A stretch of DNA of 64,000 nucleotides, taken from positions 45,430-109,429 of the forward strand of contig CAMPVQ010000002.1 of NCBI GenBank assembly GCA_946997535.1, given 5' to 3'. The notes below the pieces were generated by a model. It saw nothing but the letters and a program-made list of their open reading frames with translations, ran no database searches and had not been told where the DNA came from. The first letter of the stretch is position 1; each line of letters begins with the position of its first letter. The stretch is from an uncultured Candidatus Saccharibacteria bacterium (lineage in GTDB: Bacteria > Patescibacteriota > Saccharimonadia > Saccharimonadales > Saccharimonadaceae). Made by a program: the position numbers and the translations under genes. Below, piece by piece: positions 8,139-15,733 of the stretch.

Positions 8139-8597
8139 TTAAATTGGCAAGTAGAAGACGGCGCTAGTGGTGATTGGAATATCACTCGCTTTAATGAGGC
8201 CAGAACCAGCGCGGTCAAGCGATAGCACGCGACGGTGCGCCACTTGTGAGTTGACCCAGTTCGGGTCGTATTTATCCAGCTCCGCCATGGCGCGCTTTAT
8301 GCAGGCCTGATGGTCAGACTTTTCTTCCTCGGGCGTCACTAAGATGCTCGCAATATTCGCCACAAAGTAGCAATTTTCGTGTCGAATAGTGTCAGTGTAG
8401 CTGACTAGCTTATCTCCCGCCATGCGGTCAAACAGGGCAATCAGCGTGCCACCGACTTGGTGGCCTTCAGGCGTAACCGCCACGTTTGGCACAAATGACG
8501 CTAGGTAGCGGTCAATGCGACGCTGGGCAAGGCTAAGTTTGATTGCCTTGATTGCATTTTCACGCTCCAGCGCGTTCAATTTACCTATCACAAGCAT
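8139..8597 (-). CDS. Family A unknown protein, single-module form
   Basis: A 152 aa protein with one copy of the module: RIDRYLASFVP (about 32), LIALFDRMAGDKLVSYTD, NCYFVANIASILVTP, then PNWVNSQ. It is half the length of the genes to its left, so it represents the ancestral unit or a product of module loss. An AGGAGG SD sits about 7 nt from the ATG. No signal peptide. Function unknown. Confidence 0.8.
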   Translation of the reverse strand: MLVIGKLNALERENAIKAIKLSLAQRRIDRYLASFVPNVAVTPEGHQVGGTLIALFDRMAGDKLVSYTDTIRHENCYFVANIASILVTPEEEKSDHQACIKRAMAELDKYDPNWVNSQVAHRRVLSLDRAGSGLIKASDIPITTSAVFYLPI

Positions 8598-8654
8598 GGG
8601 AACCTCCTAACGGTCGTACTTGCAAATGTGCAACCCTCCTTGGGCAACTCTTTA

Positions 8655-8683
8655 ATTATACAACACGCCGCGCGGCGCTGCCA
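8655..8683 (-). promoter_or_regulatory. Probable promoter of the 8139-8597 gene
   Basis: -10 TATAAT (8655-8660) with a weak -35 TGGCAG (8678-8683) at 17 nt. The spacer contains the GC-rich palindrome CGCCGCGCGGCG, unlike the other array promoters. Confidence 0.5.
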
Positions 8684-8689
8684 GCAAAG

Positions 8690-8713
8690 AAAAGCCCTTG
8701 CAAAGTAAGGGCT
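8690..8713 (-). terminator. Terminator of the 8718-9182 gene
   Basis: AGCCCTT/AAGGGCT stem (8693-8713) followed by TTTTCTTTG. Confidence 0.8.
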
Positions 8714-8717
8714 GGGG

Positions 8718-9182
8718 TCATAATGGCAAAAGCACACTATGATTATCGTAGATTACAGGGTCCGTGAGACAAAGCAACTGATTTAAGTCTTTGGCGCGGC
8801 CAAGGCTAACGCAAGTGTCGATGCTTGTGTTAAAGAATTGGCATCCTCGCCAGTTAGGATTGCGCTGCTGCATCTCGTCCGCCACTAACGCGGCACATCG
8901 CTCGTCGGTATCGGTCGGTTCACAGTAAACGCGACAGAGGTCGCCCACTAAGAAGCGACGCTCGCCGGCAGCAGGGTCGCTGTAAAGATAAGAGTGCTCA
9001 TAGTCGTAGCAGTCAAAGATGACGATTTCCATCATCATCCTGTCGTTATGTAGCACATTGCGGTACAATAGCGCCTCGTAGCGGTCGCACTTATCTTCGT
9101 AGCGTTGTAGGGCGCGTGCCTTAAGCAGCCACTGTTCATACTGGCTCATCTCTTGGTACCGGATTAAGTTTGGCTTTGGCAT
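8718..9182 (-). CDS. Family A unknown protein, single-module form
   Basis: About 154 aa from the ATG at 9182, preferred over the ATG six bases upstream because it sits 6 nt from AAAGGA. One module: DRYEALLYRN, EIVIFDCYDYEHSYLY, RRFLVGDLCRVYCEP, ending HSVLLPL. The NPNWRGCQ segment after the module matches NPNW in other single-module genes. The leader has a CATCC/GGATG hairpin. Function unknown. Confidence 0.78.
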   Translation of the reverse strand: MPKPNLIRYQEMSQYEQWLLKARALQRYEDKCDRYEALLYRNVLHNDRMMMEIVIFDCYDYEHSYLYSDPAAGERRFLVGDLCRVYCEPTDTDERCAALVADEMQQRNPNWRGCQFFNTSIDTCVSLGRAKDLNQLLCLTDPVIYDNHSVLLPL

Positions 9183-9232
9183 CGCCATTCCTTTCTCGTA
9201 ATCACTCTAATGTACATCCAACGGATGCGAAT

Positions 9233-9261
9233 ATAGTACAATATAAGGCTTGATTTGTCAA
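9233..9261 (-). promoter_or_regulatory. Promoter of the 8718-9182 gene
   Basis: -35 TTGACA (9256-9261), 17 nt, -10 TACTAT (9233-9238). Confidence 0.78.
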
Positions 9262-9288
9262 ATAAAAGCCCCCGCAGCGTGGCGGGGG
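9261..9288 (-). terminator. Terminator of the 9297-9800 gene
   Basis: CCCCCGC/GCGGGGG stem (9269-9288), then TTTTATTTGACA, fused to the next promoter. Confidence 0.88.
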
Positions 9289-9296
9289 GTAATCGG

Positions 9297-9800
9297 TCAG
9301 AAACTGAGAGGTAAGCAAGCTTGGTCGTCTGAAGTGAGCGGTGGCAAATTGAGGGCAGCGGAGAGCATGTCAATTTGCAATTTGCCGCCAACTTGGTCAG
9401 CGCGCCACTCTGGGTTGAGACGAGTCAACTCGTGCTTCACTTTAAACTTCAATATCCACGGCACACGCATGTACCACGTAGGCAGGTGGAATTGCACGAT
9501 ACTACCGATGAGATAGCGCCAAGTGCATTTGTCTTCGGCCGTGGATTGCTGCACACTGTACTCCTTAATGACGTCCGATGCGCTACAGAGGTCAAAGATA
9601 AACACCGCCATCACGTCGACGTTATCGAAGACGCGCACGCCGGCGTGCGGGTAAACCTTCACTACATAGCGGCTATTGGCCACTACGCCGGCTTCGTTCG
9701 CGCCGTATTTGCAACGCAAGCGGTCATAAGTATCACCGATAGCATTCTTGCACTTGCGCAAGATGATAGTGCTGGCCGCCGATTCATCTGCTTTATTCAT
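9297..9800 (-). CDS. Family A unknown protein, single-module form
   Basis: About 167 aa from the ATG at 9800, chosen because AAAGGATG precedes it; the same frame is open further upstream. Module: SRYVVKVYPH, MAVFIFDLCSASDVIKEYS, WRYLIGSIVQFHLP, LNPEWRADQVGG, ending LPLSF. The NPEW-(x)-Q-x-GG tail matches the 12329 and 12846 genes. It is the most upstream member of the continuous array. Function unknown. Confidence 0.78.
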   Translation of the reverse strand: MNKADESAASTIILRKCKNAIGDTYDRLRCKYGANEAGVVANSRYVVKVYPHAGVRVFDNVDVMAVFIFDLCSASDVIKEYSVQQSTAEDKCTWRYLIGSIVQFHLPTWYMRVPWILKFKVKHELTRLNPEWRADQVGGKLQIDMLSAALNLPPLTSDDQACLPLSF

Positions 9801-9839
9801 TGTTTCATCCTTTAGTAATGTACGACCCCTCACGGGCTG

Positions 9840-9868
9840 ATTACACCATAATACTCCATCGCGGTCAA
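9840..9868 (-). promoter_or_regulatory. Promoter of the 9297-9800 gene
   Basis: -35 TTGACC (9863-9868), 17 nt, -10 TGTAAT (9840-9845). Confidence 0.68.
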
Positions 9869-9932
9869 GACGGCAAGAGGTAGAGGGAGGTGTGCCATCT
9901 CGCTGACGCTAGTGAGCGCTTATCAGAGCAGG

Positions 9933-12063
9933 CTAGTCGTGCGGCGCTGGCGCGAGAGCGACGCGGAAAGCGTAGTAATAGTCACGCATATAAGTATAGG
10001 TATCACCATCTGTCATGCCCAAAGCAAACACCCCCGCACTCGAATTAGCCCACGCTAATTCGCCTCGATAGAACCAAACCCGTGTTGAATCCAAGGTATC
10101 GGTATATTGACCATTCCAACCTAAGGTCTCGTAAAGGGCTTGACCGCCGCAAGTAGCAAAAGTACAACCATTTGGCGCGCCGAAGTTATACGTATTAACG
10201 TATGGTGGATGAGCTTTAGTGCCAAAGTAATCGCCATTACTACTTACGCCAGATTCATTTAAGTTAGTAGTGTAGCTTGCAGCAGTATACTCCCATGAAC
10301 CGCCAGACATATCATAGATACCGGTTGGGTTGTTGGTCATACTGGCAAGCTGACCAAGGGAGCCGTTGTAGGCACGTTGTTGGTCGCTTAAACTACAGGC
10401 AGATTGAGTGCCGAGTGTGCCACCATCATCGTAGTAACTGGTATCGCCGCTAGCTAGTGGACCGCAGCCGGTGACACTATAGCTATCGATATCCTGAGTT
10501 TGACTTTGAATAGCAGAGTATCTATTACCATGGACTTGGCGCTGACTATTGAGTTGAACACCATTGTATCCTGCGCCATACTTGCTAGCAGATAAGTAGA
10601 CCGCAACACCCCAATCGTTATTATTAACCATACGAGAGCTAAACTTGGCTAAGTGATGACTATTTTGCGGAGAGCTAACTGATTTACCACCAACATTCTG
10701 CAAGTCATTCACCCCAAGAGACTTGGCTACTGAATAAAAACTACCGATGCCGTCAATCTCGCTATCTGTGCCCGACAAATGAAGACTATTTGGTAACACA
10801 GTTGGCTGCTTAGCAGTGCCCGTCGTCTCAAATTTACCAAACCAGATACCATTAAGCTCTTTGTTGCCAAAAGTGAAGGCTGGGTGGGTGGCCCAAGTGC
10901 CAATATCACTCGGATGGCCCTTGATGTAGTCGCGGTTCAAATAGCACTCTGTGCGGTAATCCTTGCCAGCTCCACAATTCGCCTCGGCTGGGTAACGCTT
11001 CGGCGTAGTTGCCTTTTCGAAGCTAATCAAGAAGTTCTGAGCTGGGACCGGTTTATCTGTACCGTCACGGCGCATAACTTCATAGGCGTAGCGTGGGATG
11101 TAGACCCAGTAGCCGAGGATGTCAGCTTGGTCAACCACTCTAGTCTGGCCTTTATATTTAGCAAGTGTATCCTTTCTTACTGTGATAGCGTTAGCCCATT
11201 GCTTGTTGTTATAGTTATACCAGTCACCTTGGTTTGAGCTGTCTTCGGGGCTGGCAAGGCTGGTCCACTGGGCGTTAGTGATGGTGCCAGTATATTTAAC
11301 TGGAATCATATTCGGGTCAAGGTCGACTTGGCAATCGTTCTTTGGGTCGCCTGATTTGCAAACCGTTGGGTCAACCACTGGCGGCTTTGGGGCTGGCTTC
11401 GCGGTGGCAGTATAGGTGATGGCCGTACTATAGCTGCCGCTGGCTAGTTTAGCTGGGTCGATGTTGGCGGCGAAAGTAACAGTGGTGGCGCAATGGTCTT
11501 TGCAGTTGCAGCCAGCTTGTTTGCCCTTAACTGCCGTATCGACAACCACGGCTGGCGTAGATTGGGCGCCGGCTGGGACGGCACTGAAGGTAGTGTCGGA
11601 TTTATTAAGAGCGTAGCCCCACTGATTGGCACCTAAAACGACGGGTGCAGCAGACTGGGGTGCTGAAATCTTGTGGGTTGAGTCTTTGCTATTTATGAGG
11701 TCAGCCGTGTCGGCCTGCATGGTGAGATTGAAGCCGTAAAGCTTACCAGTTTTGACGGTGACGTTGGTGGTAGCTTTGTAGAGATTGCCAGTTGGCTTTA
11801 GCTCGGCGTTCTGGTCGACCGCAATACTGACGGTGTTATCGTCGGTGGCGTGGGCTGGCGCAGTGAGAATAAACGGCGCAAGAATTAAAGCGAACAAACC
11901 AAATGCCACCCCGCGGGCGAGAGCGCCCGCCAATAAATTATTGCAATTGGCTGTTGGCGCCAGAGGCGCCGAAGTGGCTATTTTACCCCCACACTTGACA
12001 ATATAGGGAAAATATCTTAAAAATCTACCCCCCCCCCGCAGCTGTTTGCCGTAATTTACTCAT
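9933..12063 (-). CDS. Exported FGE/lectin-like variable protein, out of frame at a poly-G tract
   Basis: The SD-preceded ATG (12063, after GGAGG) runs into TAG right behind a run of 10 G (12028-12037). With 9 G the reading joins the long open frame and gives about 709 aa. The joined product has a basic n-region, a hydrophobic core and an A-H-A cleavage site (near 11853), then a beta-rich N-domain (LGANQWGYAL), a Pro-rich linker, and an FGE-sulfatase/C-type-lectin-like domain (YWVYIPRYAYEV, YDMSGGSWEY) ending in a variable segment and AFRVALAP. The frame alone could start only at TTG 11933, inside the signal peptide. It is likely a surface adhesin-like protein. Role inferred. The same layout recurs at 49746-51783. 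Confidence 0.75.
12028..12037 (-). repeat. Ten-G homopolymer, candidate phase switch
   Basis: Ten C on the plus strand (G on the coding strand), 9 codons into the gene. Ten G leads to an immediate stop; nine G restores the signal peptide and the 700-residue body. Poly-G runs of this length slip readily in replication. Confidence 0.8.
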
Positions 12064-12118
12064 ATTGTTTTTATCCTCCGTTATTTTCTCTCTTTCTGCC
12101 TCCAAGGTAGATACCCTA

Positions 12119-12147
12119 ATTATAACACAAGCGTAATAATCCACCAA
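12119..12147 (-). promoter_or_regulatory. Promoter shared in type by the poly-G genes
   Basis: -35 TTGGTG (12142-12147), 17 nt, extended -10 TGTTATAAT (12119-12124). The spacer ends ACGCTTGTG, as in the promoters at 51835 and, less exactly, 63271 and 39689. The leader carries GGTATCTACC and GGAGGCAG. Confidence 0.8.
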
Positions 12148-12284
12148 ATTTCCGCCGTAAAGCCGAGCAGGGGGGCAGAGGCTGGCGCGTCAAATCGCCA
12201 AGCCGGCATGGTAGGCGATGCAGCGGGGGCAAAAAACAGTCCGCCAGTCCTAGCAGTCGCCAACCCTAAGCGCCCACCACCCAA

Positions 12285-12317
12285 AAATAAAGCCCCCACG
12301 GCCAAAAGCGGTGGGGG
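12285..12317 (-). terminator. Terminator of the 12329-12736 gene
   Basis: CCCCCAC/GTGGGGG stem with an inner GC/GC pair (12293-12317), then TTTATTTTTGG on the minus strand. Confidence 0.88.
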
Positions 12318-12328
12318 AGAGGAGTTAA

Positions 12329-12736
12329 TTAGTCAACCGAGAGATAAAGCGGTTCATTCCATTTAATTGGTATATCAGACTGGCGGTCAACGCGACTAAT
12401 CTTAATGTCGCCATTTTGTTGGTAAGACTGCCAATTTGGATTCATCACATTGAGCGCCTTCTTGGCCTTAAATTCCGCGCAATACGAATTGTTCGCTACG
12501 CATTCCGGCGCAATCCACGTGCGGCTCACCGCACTCACGCAACGCTTCTCAGTATTTGAGCCCAAACAAAGCGCCTCGGTCGCCTCTGTTACGTCAAATA
12601 TGGCAAGTAACATGGTTGGCTTACCAGTGCTCGGGTCAATTGCATTGTCGTAAAGCTGTGCACGGTAACGGTCACCGGTGTATTTTGTTGCACAATGATG
12701 GTGACGCAATGTATGCTTTTCCTTGACTTCGGACAT
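12329..12736 (-). CDS. Family A unknown protein, single-module form
   Basis: About 135 aa from the ATG at 12736 (SD GAAGGAG, 7 nt). One module: GDRYRAQLYDN, LLAIFDVTEATEAL, CVSAVSRTWIAPE, MNPNWQSYQQNGDIKISRV, ending EPLYLSVD. It is separated from the main array by the exported-protein gene, so the array was probably interrupted by that gene or grew on both sides of it. Own promoter and terminator. Function unknown. Confidence 0.8.
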   Translation of the reverse strand: MSEVKEKHTLRHHHCATKYTGDRYRAQLYDNAIDPSTGKPTMLLAIFDVTEATEALCLGSNTEKRCVSAVSRTWIAPECVANNSYCAEFKAKKALNVMNPNWQSYQQNGDIKISRVDRQSDIPIKWNEPLYLSVD

Positions 12737-12786
12737 GTTTACTCCTTCAATAATGTACAAACTAGGACTTTCCTAGTAGTGGCTAA

Positions 12787-12815
12787 ATAATAGCACCAAA
12801 CAACATGGTTGTCAA
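12787..12815 (-). promoter_or_regulatory. Promoter of the 12329-12736 gene
   Basis: -35 TTGACA (12810-12815), 17 nt, -10 TATTAT (12787-12792). Confidence 0.78.
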
Positions 12816-12837
12816 TAAAAGCCCGCACGTGGCGGGC
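12815..12837 (-). terminator. Terminator of the 12846-13325 gene
   Basis: GCCCGC/GCGGGC stem with a 5-nt loop (12821-12837), then TTTTATTGACA, sharing bases with the next -35 box. Confidence 0.87.
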
Positions 12838-12845
12838 AGGGGGGG

Positions 12846-13325
12846 TTAATCATCAAATGGCAGAGGCCAAGCAAACTCGAACTCGCTATCGACTTTGGTT
12901 TTGCCGAGCACGGCGCATGGCAAGATGCTAATCTCGCCCGAACGTTGTTCTTTGCGCCAATCCGGCCGCTCACTATCCATGAACTTCACCACGCCTTGGC
13001 GAATTGCATTCCAATCGCCACGCGGCAACCAAATGCGGCCCATCGGCAGCATCACGTAGCTAGCCGCCGCGCCGTCTTTACGCACGCGCACGCACGAGGC
13101 GCTATGCCAATCAACAATCAGCACAACCGCCATGGCGTCCTTGTCTTTGTCGCCAGTGGCAACACCGTCATTGTAGTACACCGAGGCGGTGTAGCGGTCA
13201 ACACCTTGAGCACGGCCAAACTTGTCCGACTTGTAAGGTGGGAAGCGCTTGAGTAGCTTTTTGCTAATCGCGGCGGCTTCATCTTCGCTCAAAGAACGGA
13301 TGCTCATATAATTTGTCGTAACCAT
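12846..13325 (-). CDS. Family A unknown protein, single-module form
   Basis: A 159 aa protein. The N-terminal segment (SIRSLSEDEAAAISKKLLKRF) looks helical. The module follows: VDRYTASVYYN, AVVLIVDWHSASC, SYVMLPMGRIWLPRG, PDWRKEQRSGEISIL, ending WPLPFDD. The D-R-Y and W-L-P anchors place it with 12329-12736. AAGGAG lies 7 nt from the ATG. It is divergently transcribed from the small membrane protein gene at 13485, sharing a -35 region. Function unknown. Confidence 0.8.
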   Translation of the reverse strand: MVTTNYMSIRSLSEDEAAAISKKLLKRFPPYKSDKFGRAQGVDRYTASVYYNDGVATGDKDKDAMAVVLIVDWHSASCVRVRKDGAAASYVMLPMGRIWLPRGDWNAIRQGVVKFMDSERPDWRKEQRSGEISILPCAVLGKTKVDSEFEFAWPLPFDD

Positions 13326-13381
13326 TTTTTAACTCCTTAAGGTACTTCTGGCTAGCCCTTTGCTAGCTCGTAGATGCTTAC

Positions 13382-13432
13382 ATTATACAATAATACCCCT
13401 GTTTTGTCAATGGCGGGGCGGTGTGGTATAAT
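13382..13432. promoter_or_regulatory. Divergent promoters with overlapping -35 boxes
   Basis: Minus: TTGACA (13405-13410), 17 nt, TATAAT (13382-13387), for 12846-13325. Plus: TTGTCA (13404-13409), 17 nt, TATAAT (13427-13432), for 13485-13619. The two -35 hexamers occupy the same bases on opposite strands, so the promoters should compete. Confidence 0.82.
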
Positions 13433-13484
13433 ATCTACTTATTGGCGAGACCCGTCAATTGTACATTCAAGGGAGTTGATGATT

Positions 13485-13619
13485 ATGGCAGTAGTTAGCG
13501 CAATCACCTTCATCATCACTATCGCAATAATGGTAGTAATAATTAATGCCATGTTTTTGGGTGCGGAGCTAATTCGCGAACGCCTCAGTGCTGGTGAAAA
13601 GGAGCCGATAACAAAGTAA
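13485..13619 (+). CDS. Small single-pass membrane protein
   Basis: 44 aa from the second ATG, which sits 9 nt from AGGGAG; the first ATG (13479) is only 3 nt away. A hydrophobic stretch of about 22 residues (ITFIITIAIMVVIINAMFLG) is followed by a charged tail (ELIRERLSAGEKEP). It is a short inner-membrane protein with no known family. It has its own promoter and terminator and is divergent from a family A gene. Confidence 0.65.
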   Translation: MAVVSAITFIITIAIMVVIINAMFLGAELIRERLSAGEKEPITK

Positions 13620-13638
13620 ATTTAATTCCTATTTATGC

Positions 13639-13664
13639 GTGGGTCCGCTAGGGCCCACTTTTTT
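13639..13664 (+). terminator. Terminator of the small membrane protein gene
   Basis: GTGGG/CCCAC stem with a GC-rich inner part, then TTTTTTA. Confidence 0.8.
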
Positions 13665-13702
13665 ATGCCAATTTAACCTACCACCACTGTAGTATCATCA
13701 CC

Positions 13703-13730
13703 ATAAAAGGCGAACCCGCGGGCTCGCCTT
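13703..13730 (-). terminator. Terminator of the 13750-15612 gene
   Basis: AAGGCGA/TCGCCTT stem continuing into CCCGCGGG (13707-13730), then TTTTATGG on the minus strand. Confidence 0.87.
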
Positions 13731-13749
13731 GTTTAATTTCAGCCTGAAA

Positions 13750-15612
13750 TTAGTAGTGCACGGCAATGTTGCGGCGCCAAGCGGCAAACGACGTGGCGGC
13801 AGTGCGGCCGGCAGCTTCGTCAACCACTGGCTTGAAGTTACAGACAAAATCAAACTTGCCCGTGGCGCGCACAAAGTGAATCATGGTCTCGGTCGGCACC
13901 GGCTGGCCATAGCGCACGTAAACGGCACGTAGCTGCTTGCTGTCTGAGGCGCCAAACTTGAGCAAGCGCACGCGCACCGCCTTGTCTGGCTGAGCGTCGG
14001 CGAGCGTGACCACTTTGCCGTCGGAATTGATGTAAAAGGCGTTATAAGACACGCGGTTGCCCTCGGTCAAGATGTAAATGTAGGCATCGGCAATGGCGTT
14101 GTTGTCGGCGATAGCTTCCACGGCCAGCGACACCAAATCGGCCTGCGCTTGGCGAACTTCCTTGGCAAACTGCTTCTTCTCGGTGAACGACAGGGCACGC
14201 GCTTCTGCCTTAGCTGGCTCGGCTGGGGCGTCATCGTCCAGCTGCTCGGCATCAATCTGTTCGGCGGCATCGGCACCCGACATCAGGCGCTCCGACTCCA
14301 CAGCCTTGTTCTGGTCGAGGTCTTGCATCAGGCTCTTATATGAAGTGTTATCCTTCAACTCCGGCCGCACCGTGGCGAGCTGGTCAAAAATGGCGTAAAT
14401 CATCGCGTCGGCGTCGGTACACTCGGCAACGGTCTCAAGCTGGTCACCATCCTTGCGCGCCAAATCATAGTGCACGAGTCCGTCGTCTTGGTTAGAGACG
14501 CTCAGCACATAGCTACCACTGGCGCCGCGGCTGCAGAAGTACACAAACGGCTGCGAGTTGCCCTTACTGTCGAGAGTGGCGAGTAGGTTACCATTCATAT
14601 GCACAGCTGGCAAATCCTTGGCATGCTGGCGAATGGCATCAACAATGTCGAGCTCGGCAAAGTGAGCGTCGTCATACGGGTATTCACTGGTGTTTTCGTC
14701 CACCCGACCGGTGGCATAAGCGCTAAACAATGGTGAAATGCGGTCCATCAGCTCCACCAGCTTAGCGTTGACACTGCGGCGGCTGTCTTGATATTTCACG
14801 CGATGCTTGGCTTCGTAATCGATGGCAATCTGCTTGGCCACGCCGTAAAATAAGCCACAGAGCACAAGGTTGAGGTCACCCGAAGTAATCTGGCGCACCG
14901 TCACACCCGCTTTGCGCACCTCAAGGCAATAGCGGCGCGGGGCAGCCGCATAGAGATAAGTGCCGTCGTTCCCCGGCTTGGCAGTTTTTAAGAGACGCGG
15001 ATAAAGGTCGGCGCGGTCGCCGTCCACCGGATAGCCCATCTGCTCGGCGTAATCGCGCACAGTGGCGCTCATATACTCAAAACTCTCTTTGCTGTCGCTC
15101 ACGGTCTCGGGCGTGAGGTCACGGCGGATAGCGGCACCCGAAAATTCTTTAGATATCTTACCTAAAATCGTCAGCTTGCGCTTCAACACAGCCGCTTCAT
15201 CGAGCTTGCCGTCGGCTGCGGCATGGCGCGCCGCTTCATAGTCGGCAGCTAGTGAGTAGGCGAGCTTATCAAACACCACCTGCAAGCAGCGCTTGGCATC
15301 GGTGTACTTGAGGTACTGAGCACACTTGCCATCGCGCCACAGGGCAATGTGATACATCACCTTGCCATACTCGACGGTTAAATAAACCGACTGGCCATCA
15401 CCGTACGGTCGGCCGCTCCGCATAAAGCGCAACGCCGTGAAATATTTGTCTGTTTTGGCGTGGCGAGCATAGAGTACTACCGTCTGGCCGTCATCCGCAA
15501 ACCGTACTTGGTCGCGCAGCCCCGTAGTGTAGTCGCGCGCCGTCAAAAGCAGCTCGTCAAACGCGCGCTGCAAGTCGGCCCCACCACCTGCAATGTTATT
15601 ACCCTCATTCAT
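13750..15612 (-). CDS. Large unknown protein with internal repeats
   Basis: About 620 aa from the ATG at 15612. TATAAT ends 9 nt before this ATG, so the mRNA is almost leaderless. At least three related blocks can be seen: each has a Y-x-L-x-V strand, a charged turn, then (L/I)F(D/Y)-(K/G/Q)-(L/V)A and an acidic helix (VVFDKLAYSLAADYE; GLFYGVAKQIAIDYE; AIFDQLATVRPE). A fourth, diverged block ends the protein. A helical, Ala/Glu-rich linker lies near residues 455-500. It has no signal peptide or membrane segment. The blocks have the same general style as the family A module, but I cannot show homology by eye. Function unknown. Confidence 0.75.
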   Translation of the reverse strand: MNEGNNIAGGGADLQRAFDELLLTARDYTTGLRDQVRFADDGQTVVLYARHAKTDKYFTALRFMRSGRPYGDGQSVYLTVEYGKVMYHIALWRDGKCAQYLKYTDAKRCLQVVFDKLAYSLAADYEAARHAAADGKLDEAAVLKRKLTILGKISKEFSGAAIRRDLTPETVSDSKESFEYMSATVRDYAEQMGYPVDGDRADLYPRLLKTAKPGNDGTYLYAAAPRRYCLEVRKAGVTVRQITSGDLNLVLCGLFYGVAKQIAIDYEAKHRVKYQDSRRSVNAKLVELMDRISPLFSAYATGRVDENTSEYPYDDAHFAELDIVDAIRQHAKDLPAVHMNGNLLATLDSKGNSQPFVYFCSRGASGSYVLSVSNQDDGLVHYDLARKDGDQLETVAECTDADAMIYAIFDQLATVRPELKDNTSYKSLMQDLDQNKAVESERLMSGADAAEQIDAEQLDDDAPAEPAKAEARALSFTEKKQFAKEVRQAQADLVSLAVEAIADNNAIADAYIYILTEGNRVSYNAFYINSDGKVVTLADAQPDKAVRVRLLKFGASDSKQLRAVYVRYGQPVPTETMIHFVRATGKFDFVCNFKPVVDEAAGRTAATSFAAWRRNIAVHY

Positions 15613-15695
15613 ACTACCAATATTATAGCATAACCGCACCAATTGTACTAATGTTTAACAGTGAAGAGACGTCAAGCCACCACGCGCACCCCATA

Positions 15696-15724
15696 TTGAC
15701 AAGTAAATGCATAAGTGTTATAGT
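15696..15724 (+). promoter_or_regulatory. Promoter of the first HNH gene
   Basis: TTGACA (15696-15701), 17 nt, TATAGT (15719-15724). The ATG starts 9 nt downstream, so the transcript is essentially leaderless. Confidence 0.8.
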
Positions 15725-15733
15725 AAAGAAGAT

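Noticed and set aside
8021..8218. 65-codon ORF between two array genes
   Set aside because: It spans a terminator and a promoter and overlaps the end of a true array gene.
12120..12305. 61-codon hydrophobic ORF
   Set aside because: It covers the promoter of the poly-G gene and has no SD; the hydrophobicity comes from base composition.
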